From JALORV01 sp963775635 (lineage in GTDB: Bacteria; Pseudomonadota; Gammaproteobacteria; Burkholderiales; Burkholderiaceae_F): DNA of 64,000 nucleotides. The notes beneath the pieces were generated by a model that did not search any database, was not told the DNA's origin, and saw only the letters and a program-made list of their open reading frames with translations. Every line of letters starts with the position of its first letter. Positions within the stretch are counted from its first letter, which is position 1. A program made the translations under genes and the position numbers. Shown piece by piece: positions 32,104-40,645 of the stretch. The stretch lies in contig CAVZJO010000015.1 in assembly GCA_963775635.1 (NCBI GenBank), positions 62,001 to 126,000 on the forward strand, read 5' to 3'.

Positions 32104-33537
32104 ATGAGCTCAGTCCTTTCTGCGGATACCTATAACTACAAGGTCGTGCGGCAATTTTCCGTGGCGACCGTGGTGTGGGGCATCGTCGGCATGCTGGTCG
32201 GCGTCATCGTCGCGGCGCAGATGGCGTGGCCCGAACTGAATTTCGGGGTGCCGTGGCTGAGCTTCGGTCGCCTGCGTCCGCTACATACCAATGCGGTGAT
32301 CTTCGCCTTCGGCGGCTGCGCGCTGTTCGCCACCAGTTATTACGTGGTGCAACGGACGTCGCAGGCCCGGCTATGGGGCGGCCCGCTGGTGCCGTTCACG
32401 TTCTGGGGTTGGCAGATCGTCATCGTCGCCGCGGCGGTGACACTGCCGCTGGGCATGACCACCGGCAAGGAATACGCCGAGCTCGAGTGGCCGATCGACA
32501 TTCTGATCGCGGCGGTCTGGGTGGCGTACGCGGTGGTGTTCTTCGGCACCATCGTCAAGCGCAAGGTCAAGCATATCTACGTCGCCAACTGGTTCTTCGG
32601 CGCGTTCATCATCACGACCGCAGTGCTGCACATCGTCAACAGCGCCGAAGTGCCGGTGAACCTCGGGAAGTCTTACTCGGTTTATCCGGGCGCGACCGAT
32701 GCGATGGTGCAGTGGTGGTACGGGCACAACGCGGTCGGCTTCTTCCTGACCGCCGGCTTCCTCGGGATCATGTACTACTTCGTGCCGAAGGCGGCGGGCC
32801 GGCCGCTTTTCTCGTACCGGCTGTCGGTCGTGCACTTCTGGGCGCTCATTTTCACGTACATGTGGGCAGGCCCGCATCACCTGCACTACACCGCGCTGCC
32901 CGACTGGACTCAGTCGCTCGGCATGATTTTCTCGCTGATCCTGCTCGCGCCGTCTTGGGGCGGCATGATCAACGGCATCATGACCCTGTCCGGTGCGTGG
33001 CACAAACTGCGCGACGATCCGATCCTGAAGTTCCTGATCGTGTCGCTGTCGTTCTACGGCATGTCGACCTTCGAAGGCCCGATGATGTCGATCAAGACCG
33101 TGAACGCGCTGTCGCACTACACGGACTGGGGGATCGGCCACGTGCACTCGGGCGCGCTCGGCTGGGTCGGGCTGATCACGTTCGGCGCGATCTACTACCT
33201 GCTGCCGCGGCTGTACGGCCGCACCGAGATGGCAAGCATGCGGCTCGTTACGGCGCACTTCTGGGTGGCGACGATCGGCATCGTCGTCTACATCGCGGCG
33301 ATGTGGATCGCCGGCGTAATGCAGGGGCTGATGTGGCGCGCGGTCAACGACGACGGCACGCTCACTTACACCTTCATCGAGAGCGTCAAGGCGACGTACC
33401 CGTTCTACGTCATCCGCGTGGTCGGTGGCCTGCTGTACCTGGCCGGCATGTTCTTGATGGGGTGGAACACCTACAAGACGATCGTGGCCGGCAAGGCCGT
33501 CGAGGCACCGATTCCCGCCGCGGTGGCGCACGCCTGA
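32104..33537 (+). CDS. ccoN: Cytochrome c oxidase cbb3-type subunit I
   Basis: 477 residues and about 12 transmembrane helices. His residues for low-spin heme b, high-spin heme b3 and CuB are in RPLHTNAV, WWYGHNAV, AGPHHLHYTALPDW and the HVHSGALGW region. This is the catalytic subunit of the high-affinity oxidase used under low oxygen. It leads the ccoNOQP operon. Spacing to ccoO is 21 bases. Confidence 0.97.
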   Translation: MSSVLSADTYNYKVVRQFSVATVVWGIVGMLVGVIVAAQMAWPELNFGVPWLSFGRLRPLHTNAVIFAFGGCALFATSYYVVQRTSQARLWGGPLVPFTFWGWQIVIVAAAVTLPLGMTTGKEYAELEWPIDILIAAVWVAYAVVFFGTIVKRKVKHIYVANWFFGAFIITTAVLHIVNSAEVPVNLGKSYSVYPGATDAMVQWWYGHNAVGFFLTAGFLGIMYYFVPKAAGRPLFSYRLSVVHFWALIFTYMWAGPHHLHYTALPDWTQSLGMIFSLILLAPSWGGMINGIMTLSGAWHKLRDDPILKFLIVSLSFYGMSTFEGPMMSIKTVNALSHYTDWGIGHVHSGALGWVGLITFGAIYYLLPRLYGRTEMASMRLVTAHFWVATIGIVVYIAAMWIAGVMQGLMWRAVNDDGTLTYTFIESVKATYPFYVIRVVGGLLYLAGMFLMGWNTYKTIVAGKAVEAPIPAAVAHA

Positions 33538-33558
33538 CCGGGACACGAGAGGAACACC

Positions 33559-34173
33559 ATGAAACTCACACACGACAGGATCGAGCAGAGCGTTCCGCTG
33601 CTGATCGTCCTCGTCATCCTGGTGATCGCTGTCGGCGGCCTGGTCGAGATCGTCCCGCTGTACTTCCAGCGCCAGACCACGCAGCCGGTGCAAGGGATCA
33701 AGCCGTACGAGCCGCTGCGGCTTGCCGGGCGCGACATCTATATCCGCGAGGGTTGCTACAACTGCCACTCGCAGATGATCCGGCCGTTCCGCGCCGAGAC
33801 GCTGCGGTATGGCCACTACTCGGTTGCCGGCGAATTCGTCTACGACCACCCGTTCCAGTGGGGCAGCAAGCGCACGGGTCCGGACCTGGCGCGGGTCGGC
33901 GGACGCTATTCGGACCAGTGGCATCGAATCCATTTCAACAATCCGCGCGACGTCGTCCCCGAATCGAACATGCCGTCGTATGCGTGGTTCGAGAAATCGA
34001 CGGTCGACGCGGCGGATATCCAGTCGCGCATGAAGGCGCTGCGCTCGGTCGGCGTGCCGTATACCGACGAGCAGATCGCCCAGGCGCCGGCCGCGGTCAA
34101 AGGTAAGACCGAGCTTGACGCCGTGATCGCCTACCTGCAGGGGCTGGGTGTGGAACTGCGGGGCCTGCGCTGA
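33559..34173 (+). CDS. ccoO: Cytochrome c oxidase cbb3-type subunit II
   Basis: 204 residues, ATG 33559 behind GAGAGGAA. A single N-terminal transmembrane helix, then the mono-heme c site EGCYNCHSQMIRPFRAETLRYGHYSVAGEF and the Met ligand region PESNMPSYAWF. It passes electrons from CcoP to CcoN. Length and motifs are normal for the family. Confidence 0.96.
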   Translation: MKLTHDRIEQSVPLLIVLVILVIAVGGLVEIVPLYFQRQTTQPVQGIKPYEPLRLAGRDIYIREGCYNCHSQMIRPFRAETLRYGHYSVAGEFVYDHPFQWGSKRTGPDLARVGGRYSDQWHRIHFNNPRDVVPESNMPSYAWFEKSTVDAADIQSRMKALRSVGVPYTDEQIAQAPAAVKGKTELDAVIAYLQGLGVELRGLR

Positions 34174-34179
34174 GCCGCG

Positions 34180-34356
34180 ATGGATCTGAACGACACGCGT
34201 GTCCTGTTGACGGTGCTCGGCTTCGTGGGCTTCATCGCTATCGTGGTGTGGGCTTACAGCAAGAGCGCGAAGAAGGGCTTCAAGGAAGCATCGGAGCTGC
34301 CGTTCGCCGACGAAGAGGAAGCGAAACGCAGCGGGGAACAGGGGAAGAAGAAATGA
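34180..34356 (+). CDS. ccoQ: Cytochrome c oxidase cbb3-type subunit IV
   Basis: 58 residues, below usual ORF-calling length. It begins MDLNDTRVLLTVLGF, has one transmembrane helix (VLGFVGFIAIVVWAYS) and a charged tail with FADEEEAKRSGEQGKKK. This is the expected form and position of CcoQ/FixQ, which stabilises the cbb3 complex. Six bases after ccoO; its stop overlaps the ccoP start (ATGA). Confidence 0.9.
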   Translation: MDLNDTRVLLTVLGFVGFIAIVVWAYSKSAKKGFKEASELPFADEEEAKRSGEQGKKK

Positions 34357-35354
34357 GCGATATCGGCGCGAGCCAGTTCTACAGCGCGTTCTGGGACTAC
34401 TACATCGCGATCATCGCAATCGTGTCGGTGGTCGGCTGCGCGGTATTACTGTGGCTGCAAGGCCGCCACACCATCAAGGCCAAGCTGAACGCCAAGGGCG
34501 AGATCGAGACGACCGGGCACGTGTGGGACGGTGACCTGCAGGAGTATCACAACCCGATGCCGCGCTGGTGGGTCTGGCTGTTCTACCTGACGGTGCTGTT
34601 CTCGATCATCTACCTGATCCTGTATCCGGGGCTGGGCACGCAGTGGAAGGGTGTTCTGAAATGGACGTCGACGGGCCAGTACGAGGGCGAGGTCAAGCAG
34701 GCCGATGCGCGCTTCGGTCCGATTTTCGCCGCATTCGCCAAGCAGCCGATCGAACAGGTGGCGGCTGATGCGAAGGCACGCCAGATGGGCGAGCGCATCT
34801 TCCTAAACAACTGCGCGCAGTGCCATGGTTCGGACGCGCGCGGCTCGCGCGGTTTTCCCAACCTGACCGACAAGGATTGGCTGTACGGCGGCGCGCCGGA
34901 CGCGATCCAGGCTTCGATCGCCAATGGGCGCAACGGGTTGATGCCGCCTATGGGCGCGGCCGTCGGAAATGCCGATGATGTCACCGACGTGGCGAACTAC
35001 GTACTGTCTCTCTCCGACTCGGCGCACGATTCGGCGCGCGCTGCGCGCGGCAAGGTCAAGTTCGACACCCTGTGCGCCGCCTGCCACGGCGCCGATGGCA
35101 AGGGCAACCAAGCGCTCGGGGCGCCGAACCTGAGTGACAAGATCTGGTTGTTCGGCGGAACGGTGCCGACCATTTCGCAGACGATCGTCAACGGGCGCGG
35201 CGCCAACAGCCTGATACCGGGCCAGAGCGCGATGCCGGCGTGGAAGGACACGCTCACTGGTCCGGAAATCCACCTGGTCGCGGCCTACGTGTGGTCGTTG
35301 TCGAACCCCAGCGGCGCTCCGGCTGCCGCTCCGGCACCGACGCCGGCCAAATAG
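34353..35354 (+). CDS. ccoP: Cytochrome c oxidase cbb3-type subunit III, di-heme
   Basis: 333 residues from ATG 34353, overlapping ccoQ by four bases. Two N-terminal transmembrane helices (one in DYYIAIIAIVSVVGCAVLLW, one in WWVWLFYLTVLFSIIYLIL) flank the HVWDGDLQEYHNPMPRWW segment typical of CcoP. Two heme c sites follow: NCAQCHGSDARG and CAACHGADGKG. The C-terminus is an Ala/Pro tail. It accepts electrons from cytochrome c and feeds CcoO. Confidence 0.96.
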   Translation: MSDIGASQFYSAFWDYYIAIIAIVSVVGCAVLLWLQGRHTIKAKLNAKGEIETTGHVWDGDLQEYHNPMPRWWVWLFYLTVLFSIIYLILYPGLGTQWKGVLKWTSTGQYEGEVKQADARFGPIFAAFAKQPIEQVAADAKARQMGERIFLNNCAQCHGSDARGSRGFPNLTDKDWLYGGAPDAIQASIANGRNGLMPPMGAAVGNADDVTDVANYVLSLSDSAHDSARAARGKVKFDTLCAACHGADGKGNQALGAPNLSDKIWLFGGTVPTISQTIVNGRGANSLIPGQSAMPAWKDTLTGPEIHLVAAYVWSLSNPSGAPAAAPAPTPAK

Positions 35355-35368
35355 AGGATCATGACCAG

Positions 35369-35405
35369 CGCGGCACTCCCGCCAAGGGGTGCCGCGTTGT
35401 CTTTT
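35369..35405 (+). terminator. Probable intrinsic terminator after ccoP
   Basis: CGCGGCACTCC (35369-35379) pairs with GGGGTGCCGCG (35386-35396) in 10 of 11 positions. TTGTCTTTT follows (35397-35405). It may separate ccoNOQP from ccoGH or lower their expression. Confidence 0.65.
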
Positions 35406-35421
35406 CTGGACCGGTAACCTC

Positions 35422-36894
35422 ATGGCGAACGCGGTCGAAGTCAAGCGGGCAACAGCGGCGATGACCGCGGCGCGCGGCGTCGAGAGCGCAGCCGTGCGCG
35501 AGGTCGAGGTCCAGTTTTACGCCAAGCGCGAGGAGATCTACCCGCGCCAGCGCGTCGGCGATTCGCTGGGTGTGTTCCAGAGGTGGCGCTGGGCTGCGGT
35601 GTGGGCCACGCAGATTGTCTTCTACGGCCTGCCGTGGCTGCAGTGGAACGGCCGGCAGGCGCTGCTGTTCGACCTGGCGGCGCGCAAGTTCTACATCTTC
35701 GGCATGGTGATGTGGCCGCAGGACATCATCTACCTGACTGCCATCCTGATCATCGCCGCACTCGCGCTGTTCCTGTTCACCGCGGTCGGCGGGCGATTAT
35801 GGTGCGGCTACACCTGCCCGCAGACGGTCTACACCGAGATCTTCATGTGGATCGAGCGCCACATCGAAGGCGATCGGGCCAAACGCATGAAGCTCGACAA
35901 GGAGCCGATGTCGGCGCGCAAGTTTGCGCTGAAGACTGCCAAGCACGCCGCGTGGATCGCGCTGGCGCTGTGGACCGGCTTCACCTTCGTCGGCTACTTC
36001 ACCCCGATCCGCGCACTGGCGATCGACGTGGCGACGTTCACCGCGGGCGGATGGTCACTGTTCTGGATCCTGTTCTATGGATTTGCGACCTATGGCAACG
36101 CGGGTTGGCTGCGCGAGCAGGTTTGCATCTACATGTGCCCGTACGCGCGGTTCCAGAGCGCGATGTTCGACCGGGACACCTTGATCGTCACATATGACCG
36201 TGAGCGCGGCGAACCACGCGGTGCCGGAAGCAAGGAATCGACGCGTGCCGAGCAGAACCTCGGCGACTGCGTCGCGTGCAAGCTGTGCGTGCAGGTGTGC
36301 CCGACCGGAATCGACATCCGCGACGGGCTGCAGTACGAATGCATCGGCTGCGCCGCGTGTATCGACGCCTGCGATTACGTGATGGAGAAGGTGGGGCTGC
36401 CGAAGGGACTGATCCGTTACTCGACCGAGCGGGCACTGGACGAGCATTACGCGGCGCGTGGCATCTGGGATCACCTGCTGCGGCCGCGCGTGATGATCTA
36501 CACGGGAATCCTCGCGGCCGCCACACTTGCCCTGGTGGTTGCGGTCAGCCTGCGGGTGCCGCTGAAGGTCGACGTGATTCGCGATCGCGGTGCACTCGCG
36601 CGCGAGGCCGAAGACGGGCGCGTGGAGAACACGTTCCGCCTCAACGTCATGAACACCGGCGAACGCTCGCGTGCCTTCGTCATCTCTGCGAGTGGATTGC
36701 CCGACCTGCAGATCGCCTCCGAACCCACCTTCGATCTTCCCGGCGCATCGACGCGACCAGTTCTGTTGCGCTTGCGTGCCCGCCCGGAGGACGTGCCGCC
36801 GGGTTCGAACCGCATCACGATCACCGTGAAGTCGACAGATCAGCCGACCGTCGAGGTGGCGGAAAAGGCGGTATTCCTCGGGATGCGGCCATGA
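35422..36894 (+). CDS. ccoG: Cytochrome c oxidase accessory protein CcoG (FixG)
   Basis: 490 residues. Several transmembrane helices with the conserved RLWCGYTCPQTVYTEIF. Two [4Fe-4S] clusters in CVACKLCVQVCPTGIDIRDGLQYECIGCAACIDACDYVM. A C-terminal immunoglobulin-like periplasmic domain. CcoG is a cupric reductase that supplies Cu(I) for cbb3 assembly. The start ATG 35422 has only a weak ribosome site. Its stop overlaps the ccoH start (ATGA). Confidence 0.94.
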   Translation: MANAVEVKRATAAMTAARGVESAAVREVEVQFYAKREEIYPRQRVGDSLGVFQRWRWAAVWATQIVFYGLPWLQWNGRQALLFDLAARKFYIFGMVMWPQDIIYLTAILIIAALALFLFTAVGGRLWCGYTCPQTVYTEIFMWIERHIEGDRAKRMKLDKEPMSARKFALKTAKHAAWIALALWTGFTFVGYFTPIRALAIDVATFTAGGWSLFWILFYGFATYGNAGWLREQVCIYMCPYARFQSAMFDRDTLIVTYDRERGEPRGAGSKESTRAEQNLGDCVACKLCVQVCPTGIDIRDGLQYECIGCAACIDACDYVMEKVGLPKGLIRYSTERALDEHYAARGIWDHLLRPRVMIYTGILAAATLALVVAVSLRVPLKVDVIRDRGALAREAEDGRVENTFRLNVMNTGERSRAFVISASGLPDLQIASEPTFDLPGASTRPVLLRLRARPEDVPPGSNRITITVKSTDQPTVEVAEKAVFLGMRP

Positions 36895-37451
36895 GCGCCC
36901 GAACGGACGACGCGGCCGAGGGCACGGATTTGACGCCGTGGTATCGCCAAGCCTGGCCGTGGTTCCTGATCGCTTTGCCGGCCACGGCCGTGGTCGGCGG
37001 ACTCATCACCGCCTACCTTGCAGCGCGCGGTTTCGACGGACCGGTGGTGGCCGACTATTACCGGCAGGGCCTGGCGATCAACCAGCAGGTGATGCGCGCC
37101 CAGGTCGCACGCGAACTGGGACTGGTTGCGCGGGTCGATCTGGCCGGTTTCGGAGCCGGCGATCCAGTGCGCGTCGAGATCGAGGCGCGCGATGCGATTC
37201 CGACCACCGAGGAACTGCAACTGCGGCTGATTCATCCCGGTCGGCCCGACGCCGATCGCAGCGCATTGCTGAAACGCTCCGCGATCGACCCCGATGAGCG
37301 CCGCGCCGTCTACCAGGGAACACTGACCGCGCCCGCATCGGTTAATGCGGGCCCGGTCACCTGGCAGGTGGCGCTCGAGGCAAGAGACTGGCGCATCGAC
37401 GACTCGTTGACGGCGAGCCGCGGCGGGCGCTTCACGCTGCAGGCGCGCTGA
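36891..37451 (+). CDS. ccoH: FixH/CcoH family assembly protein
   Basis: 186 residues from ATG 36891, overlapping ccoG by four bases. One N-terminal transmembrane helix (WPWFLIALPATAVVGGLITAYLA) with the family motif DGPVVADYYRQGLAINQ right after it, then a periplasmic domain ending in WQVALEARDWRIDDSL. CcoH is needed for a stable cbb3 complex. The terminal inverted repeat of a MITE-like element begins three bases after its stop codon. Confidence 0.9.
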   Translation: MSARTDDAAEGTDLTPWYRQAWPWFLIALPATAVVGGLITAYLAARGFDGPVVADYYRQGLAINQQVMRAQVARELGLVARVDLAGFGAGDPVRVEIEARDAIPTTEELQLRLIHPGRPDADRSALLKRSAIDPDERRAVYQGTLTAPASVNAGPVTWQVALEARDWRIDDSLTASRGGRFTLQAR

Positions 37452-37453
37452 TT

Positions 37454-37793
37454 AGAACCTGTCTCAGAGTCCCCGATGGATCGCGTTGCCACGAGAAGCG
37501 GGCGGATGCAAGGCGGCTGGCGAAGGACAGTAGCCGGGCCTACGGCCGAGCCGGCCAACGCCGCAGACGCCCGCCACCGCAGCGGCACAAGCCGCTGCGT
37601 CGTCGGAACCATCGCAAGATGCGCACGCGCGCGGCGCGTGCTCAGCGTGGCAACCCTGCGGGGCGGGGTCGCATGGGGCGCATGGCGTTGTTGCGGCTCG
37701 GGTCCTTGCAGTAAGCAATGGTCCCCTCGCCGCGTCTAGCCATGCACCCCATGCGACCCCGCCGCGACCACCGGGGACTTTGAGATAGGTTCT
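37454..37793. mobile_element. MITE-like element with 22-bp terminal inverted repeats
   Basis: The ends 37454-37475 and 37772-37793 are inverted repeats matching at 20 of 22 positions, beginning AGAACCT. A second inverted repeat lies inside (37661-37685 with 37740-37763, near perfect). The 340-bp interior is GC-rich, has several smaller hairpins (for example AGCGGC/GCCGCT) and no transposase reading frame. It fills the gap between ccoH and the small membrane protein gene. No clear target-site duplication is visible. Confidence 0.65.
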
Positions 37794-37819
37794 CAGGAAG
37801 TCTGACGAACGAGGACAAC

Positions 37820-38065
37820 ATGGACGACAGTCTTGCGCAGCAGCTGGGGTGGGTGCTCTGGCCGGCGTTCCTCGTGGCGTGCGTGGCAGAGCTCGCGTTC
37901 TTCTCGCTGATCGATCCCACCGACTTGCAGCTGTTCGGTAAACCGGTCGAGCTCGATCGCATGACGATCTACACGCTGGGCTTTTTCGCGTTCTGGCTGC
38001 TGGGCAGCGTGTCGAGCGCGCTGACGGTGTTCCTCGAGCGATCCCCGTTCGAAGTGAAACGCTGA
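37820..38065 (+). CDS. Small two-helix membrane protein next to fnr
   Basis: 81 residues from ATG 37820 behind GAGGA. Two transmembrane helices (LGWVLWPAFLVACVAELAFFSLI and IYTLGFFAFWLLGSVSSALTVFL) joined by a loop DPTDLQLFGKPVELDRM. The tail is RSPFEVKR. I do not recognise a named family. Its place between cco and fnr suggests a role linked to respiration, which is inference. Confidence 0.75.
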   Translation: MDDSLAQQLGWVLWPAFLVACVAELAFFSLIDPTDLQLFGKPVELDRMTIYTLGFFAFWLLGSVSSALTVFLERSPFEVKR

Positions 38066-38127
38066 ACGCGTTGGCTTCGGAAGATCGTTCCGCTGGAACG
38101 CGGCTGCCGTGCCGTCAGGCCTGGAAC

Positions 38128-38859
38128 TCAGTTGTCCTGGCTCGAAAGAATCTGCCGCAATCCTTCCTGGTTGACGATGCGTACGTGCTTCTGGTTCACG
38201 TCGATCAGCCCGTCCTGCGCGAAGCGCGACAGCGCGCGACTGACCGTTTCCAGCTTGAGGCCGAGAAAGCTGCCGATCTCGGCGCGGGTCATGCGCAGCA
38301 CGAATTCGGTGCGCGAATAACCGCGCGCCTCGAAACGCTGCGAGAGGTTGAGCAAGAATGTTGCGAGTCGTTCTTCGGCATGCATGCTGCCGAGCAGTAG
38401 CATCACGCCGTGCTCGCGCACGATCTCGCGGCTCATCACCTTGTGAAAATGGTTGCGCAGCACCGGCATCGCCGTGGCGACGTCTTCAAGCCGGTCGTAC
38501 GGAATCACGCACACATCGCTGTCTTCCAGTGCGACTGTGTCGCAGGTATGGGAATCGGTGCTGATCCCATCCAGCCCGACCAGTTCGCCGGCCATGTGAA
38601 AGCCGGTCACCTGCTCGCGGCCGTCCTGCGACATCACCGTGCTCTTGAGGAAACCGACTCGCACCGCATAGAGCGATTCGAACTTGTCACCCGCACGAAA
38701 CAGCGAATCGCCGCGCTTGACCCGCTTGCGGGTTGCGACCAGTTCCTCGAGCCGTTCGATTTCCTTCAGAGAGAGCCCGACAGGCAGGCACAGTTCCCTG
38801 AGGTTGCAGTTCGAACAGGCGACCCTCAGGTTGGCGATGTTGATCGCTGGCGCGTTCAT
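38128..38859 (-). CDS. fnr: FNR/ANR-type oxygen-sensing transcriptional regulator
   Basis: 243 residues from ATG 38859. N-terminal iron-sulfur Cys cluster CSNCNLRELC, fourth Cys in SHTCDTVALED, a cyclic-nucleotide-binding-like beta-roll, and a Crp-type helix-turn-helix RAEIGSFLGLKLETVSRALSRF with the E-x-x-S-R recognition residues of FNR. With its [4Fe-4S] cluster intact (no oxygen) it dimerises and binds TTGAT-N4-ATCAA. Three such boxes lie in the window. The gene is divergent from hemN, with a box between the two. Confidence 0.95.
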   Translation of the reverse strand: MNAPAINIANLRVACSNCNLRELCLPVGLSLKEIERLEELVATRKRVKRGDSLFRAGDKFESLYAVRVGFLKSTVMSQDGREQVTGFHMAGELVGLDGISTDSHTCDTVALEDSDVCVIPYDRLEDVATAMPVLRNHFHKVMSREIVREHGVMLLLGSMHAEERLATFLLNLSQRFEARGYSRTEFVLRMTRAEIGSFLGLKLETVSRALSRFAQDGLIDVNQKHVRIVNQEGLRQILSSQDN

Positions 38860-38983
38860 CCGTACAGACCTCTTCGCGAGACATTCCCGGCAGCACCGCA
38901 CGCCGCACGGGATCGGTAAAGCGCTCTTCTGGCCCACGCCGCAGGCCTGTTTTTGTGTCTTCCGGCGATCCGGAAGCCGGCCG

Positions 38984-39026
38984 TTGACCCCGGTCAAAGC
39001 TGGACACAAGTCGCCCGAAATAATAC
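38984..39026 (+). promoter_or_regulatory. FNR box and class II promoter of hemN
   Basis: TTGACCCCGGTCAA (38984-38997) is a perfect palindrome of the FNR/ANR type. TAATAC (39021-39026) is a -10 box. The predicted start near 39032 puts the box centre at -41.5, the class II activation position. It also lies 125 bases upstream of the divergent fnr start; I see no good -10 for fnr at the matching place. Confidence 0.8.
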
Positions 39027-39062
39027 CCCGATAGCCGGCCTGGGCCGGCGAGGAAGTTCGGC

Positions 39063-40463
39063 ATGTTGACGACCGCTCGCGGCGAGGTATCGCTACCCGA
39101 CCCGGCGACTTTGCGCCGTTTTGATGTCCCCGGTCCGCGCTACACGTCGTACCCGACGGCCGATCGCTTCGTCGAGGCGTTCGACGCCAATGCTTACGCC
39201 GAAGCGCTGGCGGCGCGCGAGTCAGCAGTCGCGGCGGCAGCGCTGTCGCTGTATGTCCATCTGCCGTTTTGCACCTCGATCTGCTACTACTGTGCGTGCA
39301 ACAAGGTCATCACCAAGGACCAGAGCAAGGCTGGGGAATACATAGGCTACCTGGAGCGCGAGGCCGACCTGGTCGGCGCCCACCTGACCGGCTCGCGCGA
39401 GATCGAGCAACTGCACTTCGGTGGCGGTACGCCGACCTTCCTGTCGAACGAAGAACTGGCACGGTTGATGGACGTGCTGGCTGCGCGCTTTCCGCTGGCG
39501 CCGCGCGGCGAGGTTTCGATCGAGGTCGATCCGCGCTCGACTCCGCCCGACAAGGTGATGGCGCTCGGCAAGCTCGGATTCAACCGCATTTCGGTCGGCG
39601 TGCAGGATTTCGAACCGGAAGTGCAGCGCGCAGTGAACCGTCTGCAGAGCTTTGAGATGACGCAGGCGACGATTGAGGCGGCGCGCAGCGCGGACTTCCG
39701 CTCGGTCAACCTCGACCTGATCTACGGGCTGCCGAAGCAGACGCGCGAGACCTTCGCCCGTACGCTCGACAAAGTGATGGTGCTGAGCCCCGAACGCATC
39801 GCGCTATATCACTACGCGCACCTACCGGACCGCTTCAAGCCGCAGCGTCGTATCGAGTCGGCCGACCTGCCGTCGCCGGAAGAGAAGCTCAACATCATGA
39901 TGGACGCTATCCGGCGCCTCAGCGATGCCGGCTATCACTACATCGGCATGGATCACTTCGCCAAGACCGGCGACGACCTGGCGCGCGCGCAGCGGCAGGG
40001 CCGGCTGCACCGCAACTTTCAGGGCTATTCGACGCGCCCTGACTGCGACTTGGTCGGACTCGGTGTGTCGGCGATCAGCAAGGTCGGCCCGACCTATTCG
40101 CAGAACGTGCGCACGGTCGAGGAGTACTACGACCGTCTCGACCACGGCATGCTGCCGGCGACGCGAGGCATCGCACTCGACCGCGACGATATCCTGCGGC
40201 GCTCGGTGATCATGGCGCTGATGTGCCATTTCGAGGTGGCGAAGGAGTCGATCGAAACGGTGCACATGATCAAGTTCGATGACTATTTCAAGACCGAGCT
40301 CGCGGACATGAAGATGTTCGAGGACGAAGGTCTGGTCGAGAACACGCCCGAGTGGTTGACGGTCACGCCCAAGGGCAAACTGCTGGTCCGCGCTGTGGCG
40401 ATGACATTCGACAGCTATCTGCGCGCCGACCAGCGCGCCCGCCGCTACAGCAAGATCGTGTGA
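39063..40463 (+). CDS. hemN: Oxygen-independent coproporphyrinogen III oxidase
   Basis: 466 residues. Radical-SAM cluster in HLPFCTSICYYCACNKV (CxxxCxxC), SAM-binding GGGTPTFLS, then FNRISVGVQDFEPEVQRAVNR and the C-terminal HemN domain (HYIGMDHFAKTGDDLARAQ). It converts coproporphyrinogen III to protoporphyrinogen IX without oxygen, which supplies heme for the cbb3 oxidase under low oxygen. The FNR box upstream fits that role. Length is normal for true HemN. Confidence 0.95.
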   Translation: MLTTARGEVSLPDPATLRRFDVPGPRYTSYPTADRFVEAFDANAYAEALAARESAVAAAALSLYVHLPFCTSICYYCACNKVITKDQSKAGEYIGYLEREADLVGAHLTGSREIEQLHFGGGTPTFLSNEELARLMDVLAARFPLAPRGEVSIEVDPRSTPPDKVMALGKLGFNRISVGVQDFEPEVQRAVNRLQSFEMTQATIEAARSADFRSVNLDLIYGLPKQTRETFARTLDKVMVLSPERIALYHYAHLPDRFKPQRRIESADLPSPEEKLNIMMDAIRRLSDAGYHYIGMDHFAKTGDDLARAQRQGRLHRNFQGYSTRPDCDLVGLGVSAISKVGPTYSQNVRTVEEYYDRLDHGMLPATRGIALDRDDILRRSVIMALMCHFEVAKESIETVHMIKFDDYFKTELADMKMFEDEGLVENTPEWLTVTPKGKLLVRAVAMTFDSYLRADQRARRYSKIV

Positions 40464-40478
40464 GCGCTCCGCTTGTAC

Positions 40479-40612
40479 GCGACCGCTGCGCGGTCGCACG
40501 TGCACTCGGAGCGGAACGGATCAGCTGGTCGGCTGCGCTTCGGAGCGGCCGGCGCGCTCCGCCGCATTTCAAGGGCAGCACACTCCCCCGGCCCCCCCTC
40601 GCCGAGCGAGGG
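40479..40612. other. Intergenic hairpins after hemN
   Basis: Two perfect hairpins lie in the 180-base gap: GCGACCGC/GCGGTCGC (40479-40497) and CCCCTCG/CGAGGGG (40594-40612). Neither has a T run. The first may mark the hemN transcript end. Nothing else is seen in the gap. Confidence 0.4.
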
Positions 40613-40645
40613 GATCGAGCGTTTCGATGGCGCACAATTACGGAC

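Noticed and set aside
32175..34106. 643-residue plus-strand frame spanning ccoN and ccoO in another phase
   Set aside because: Out-of-frame reading of two proven genes; composition is Arg/Ala-rich and meaningless.
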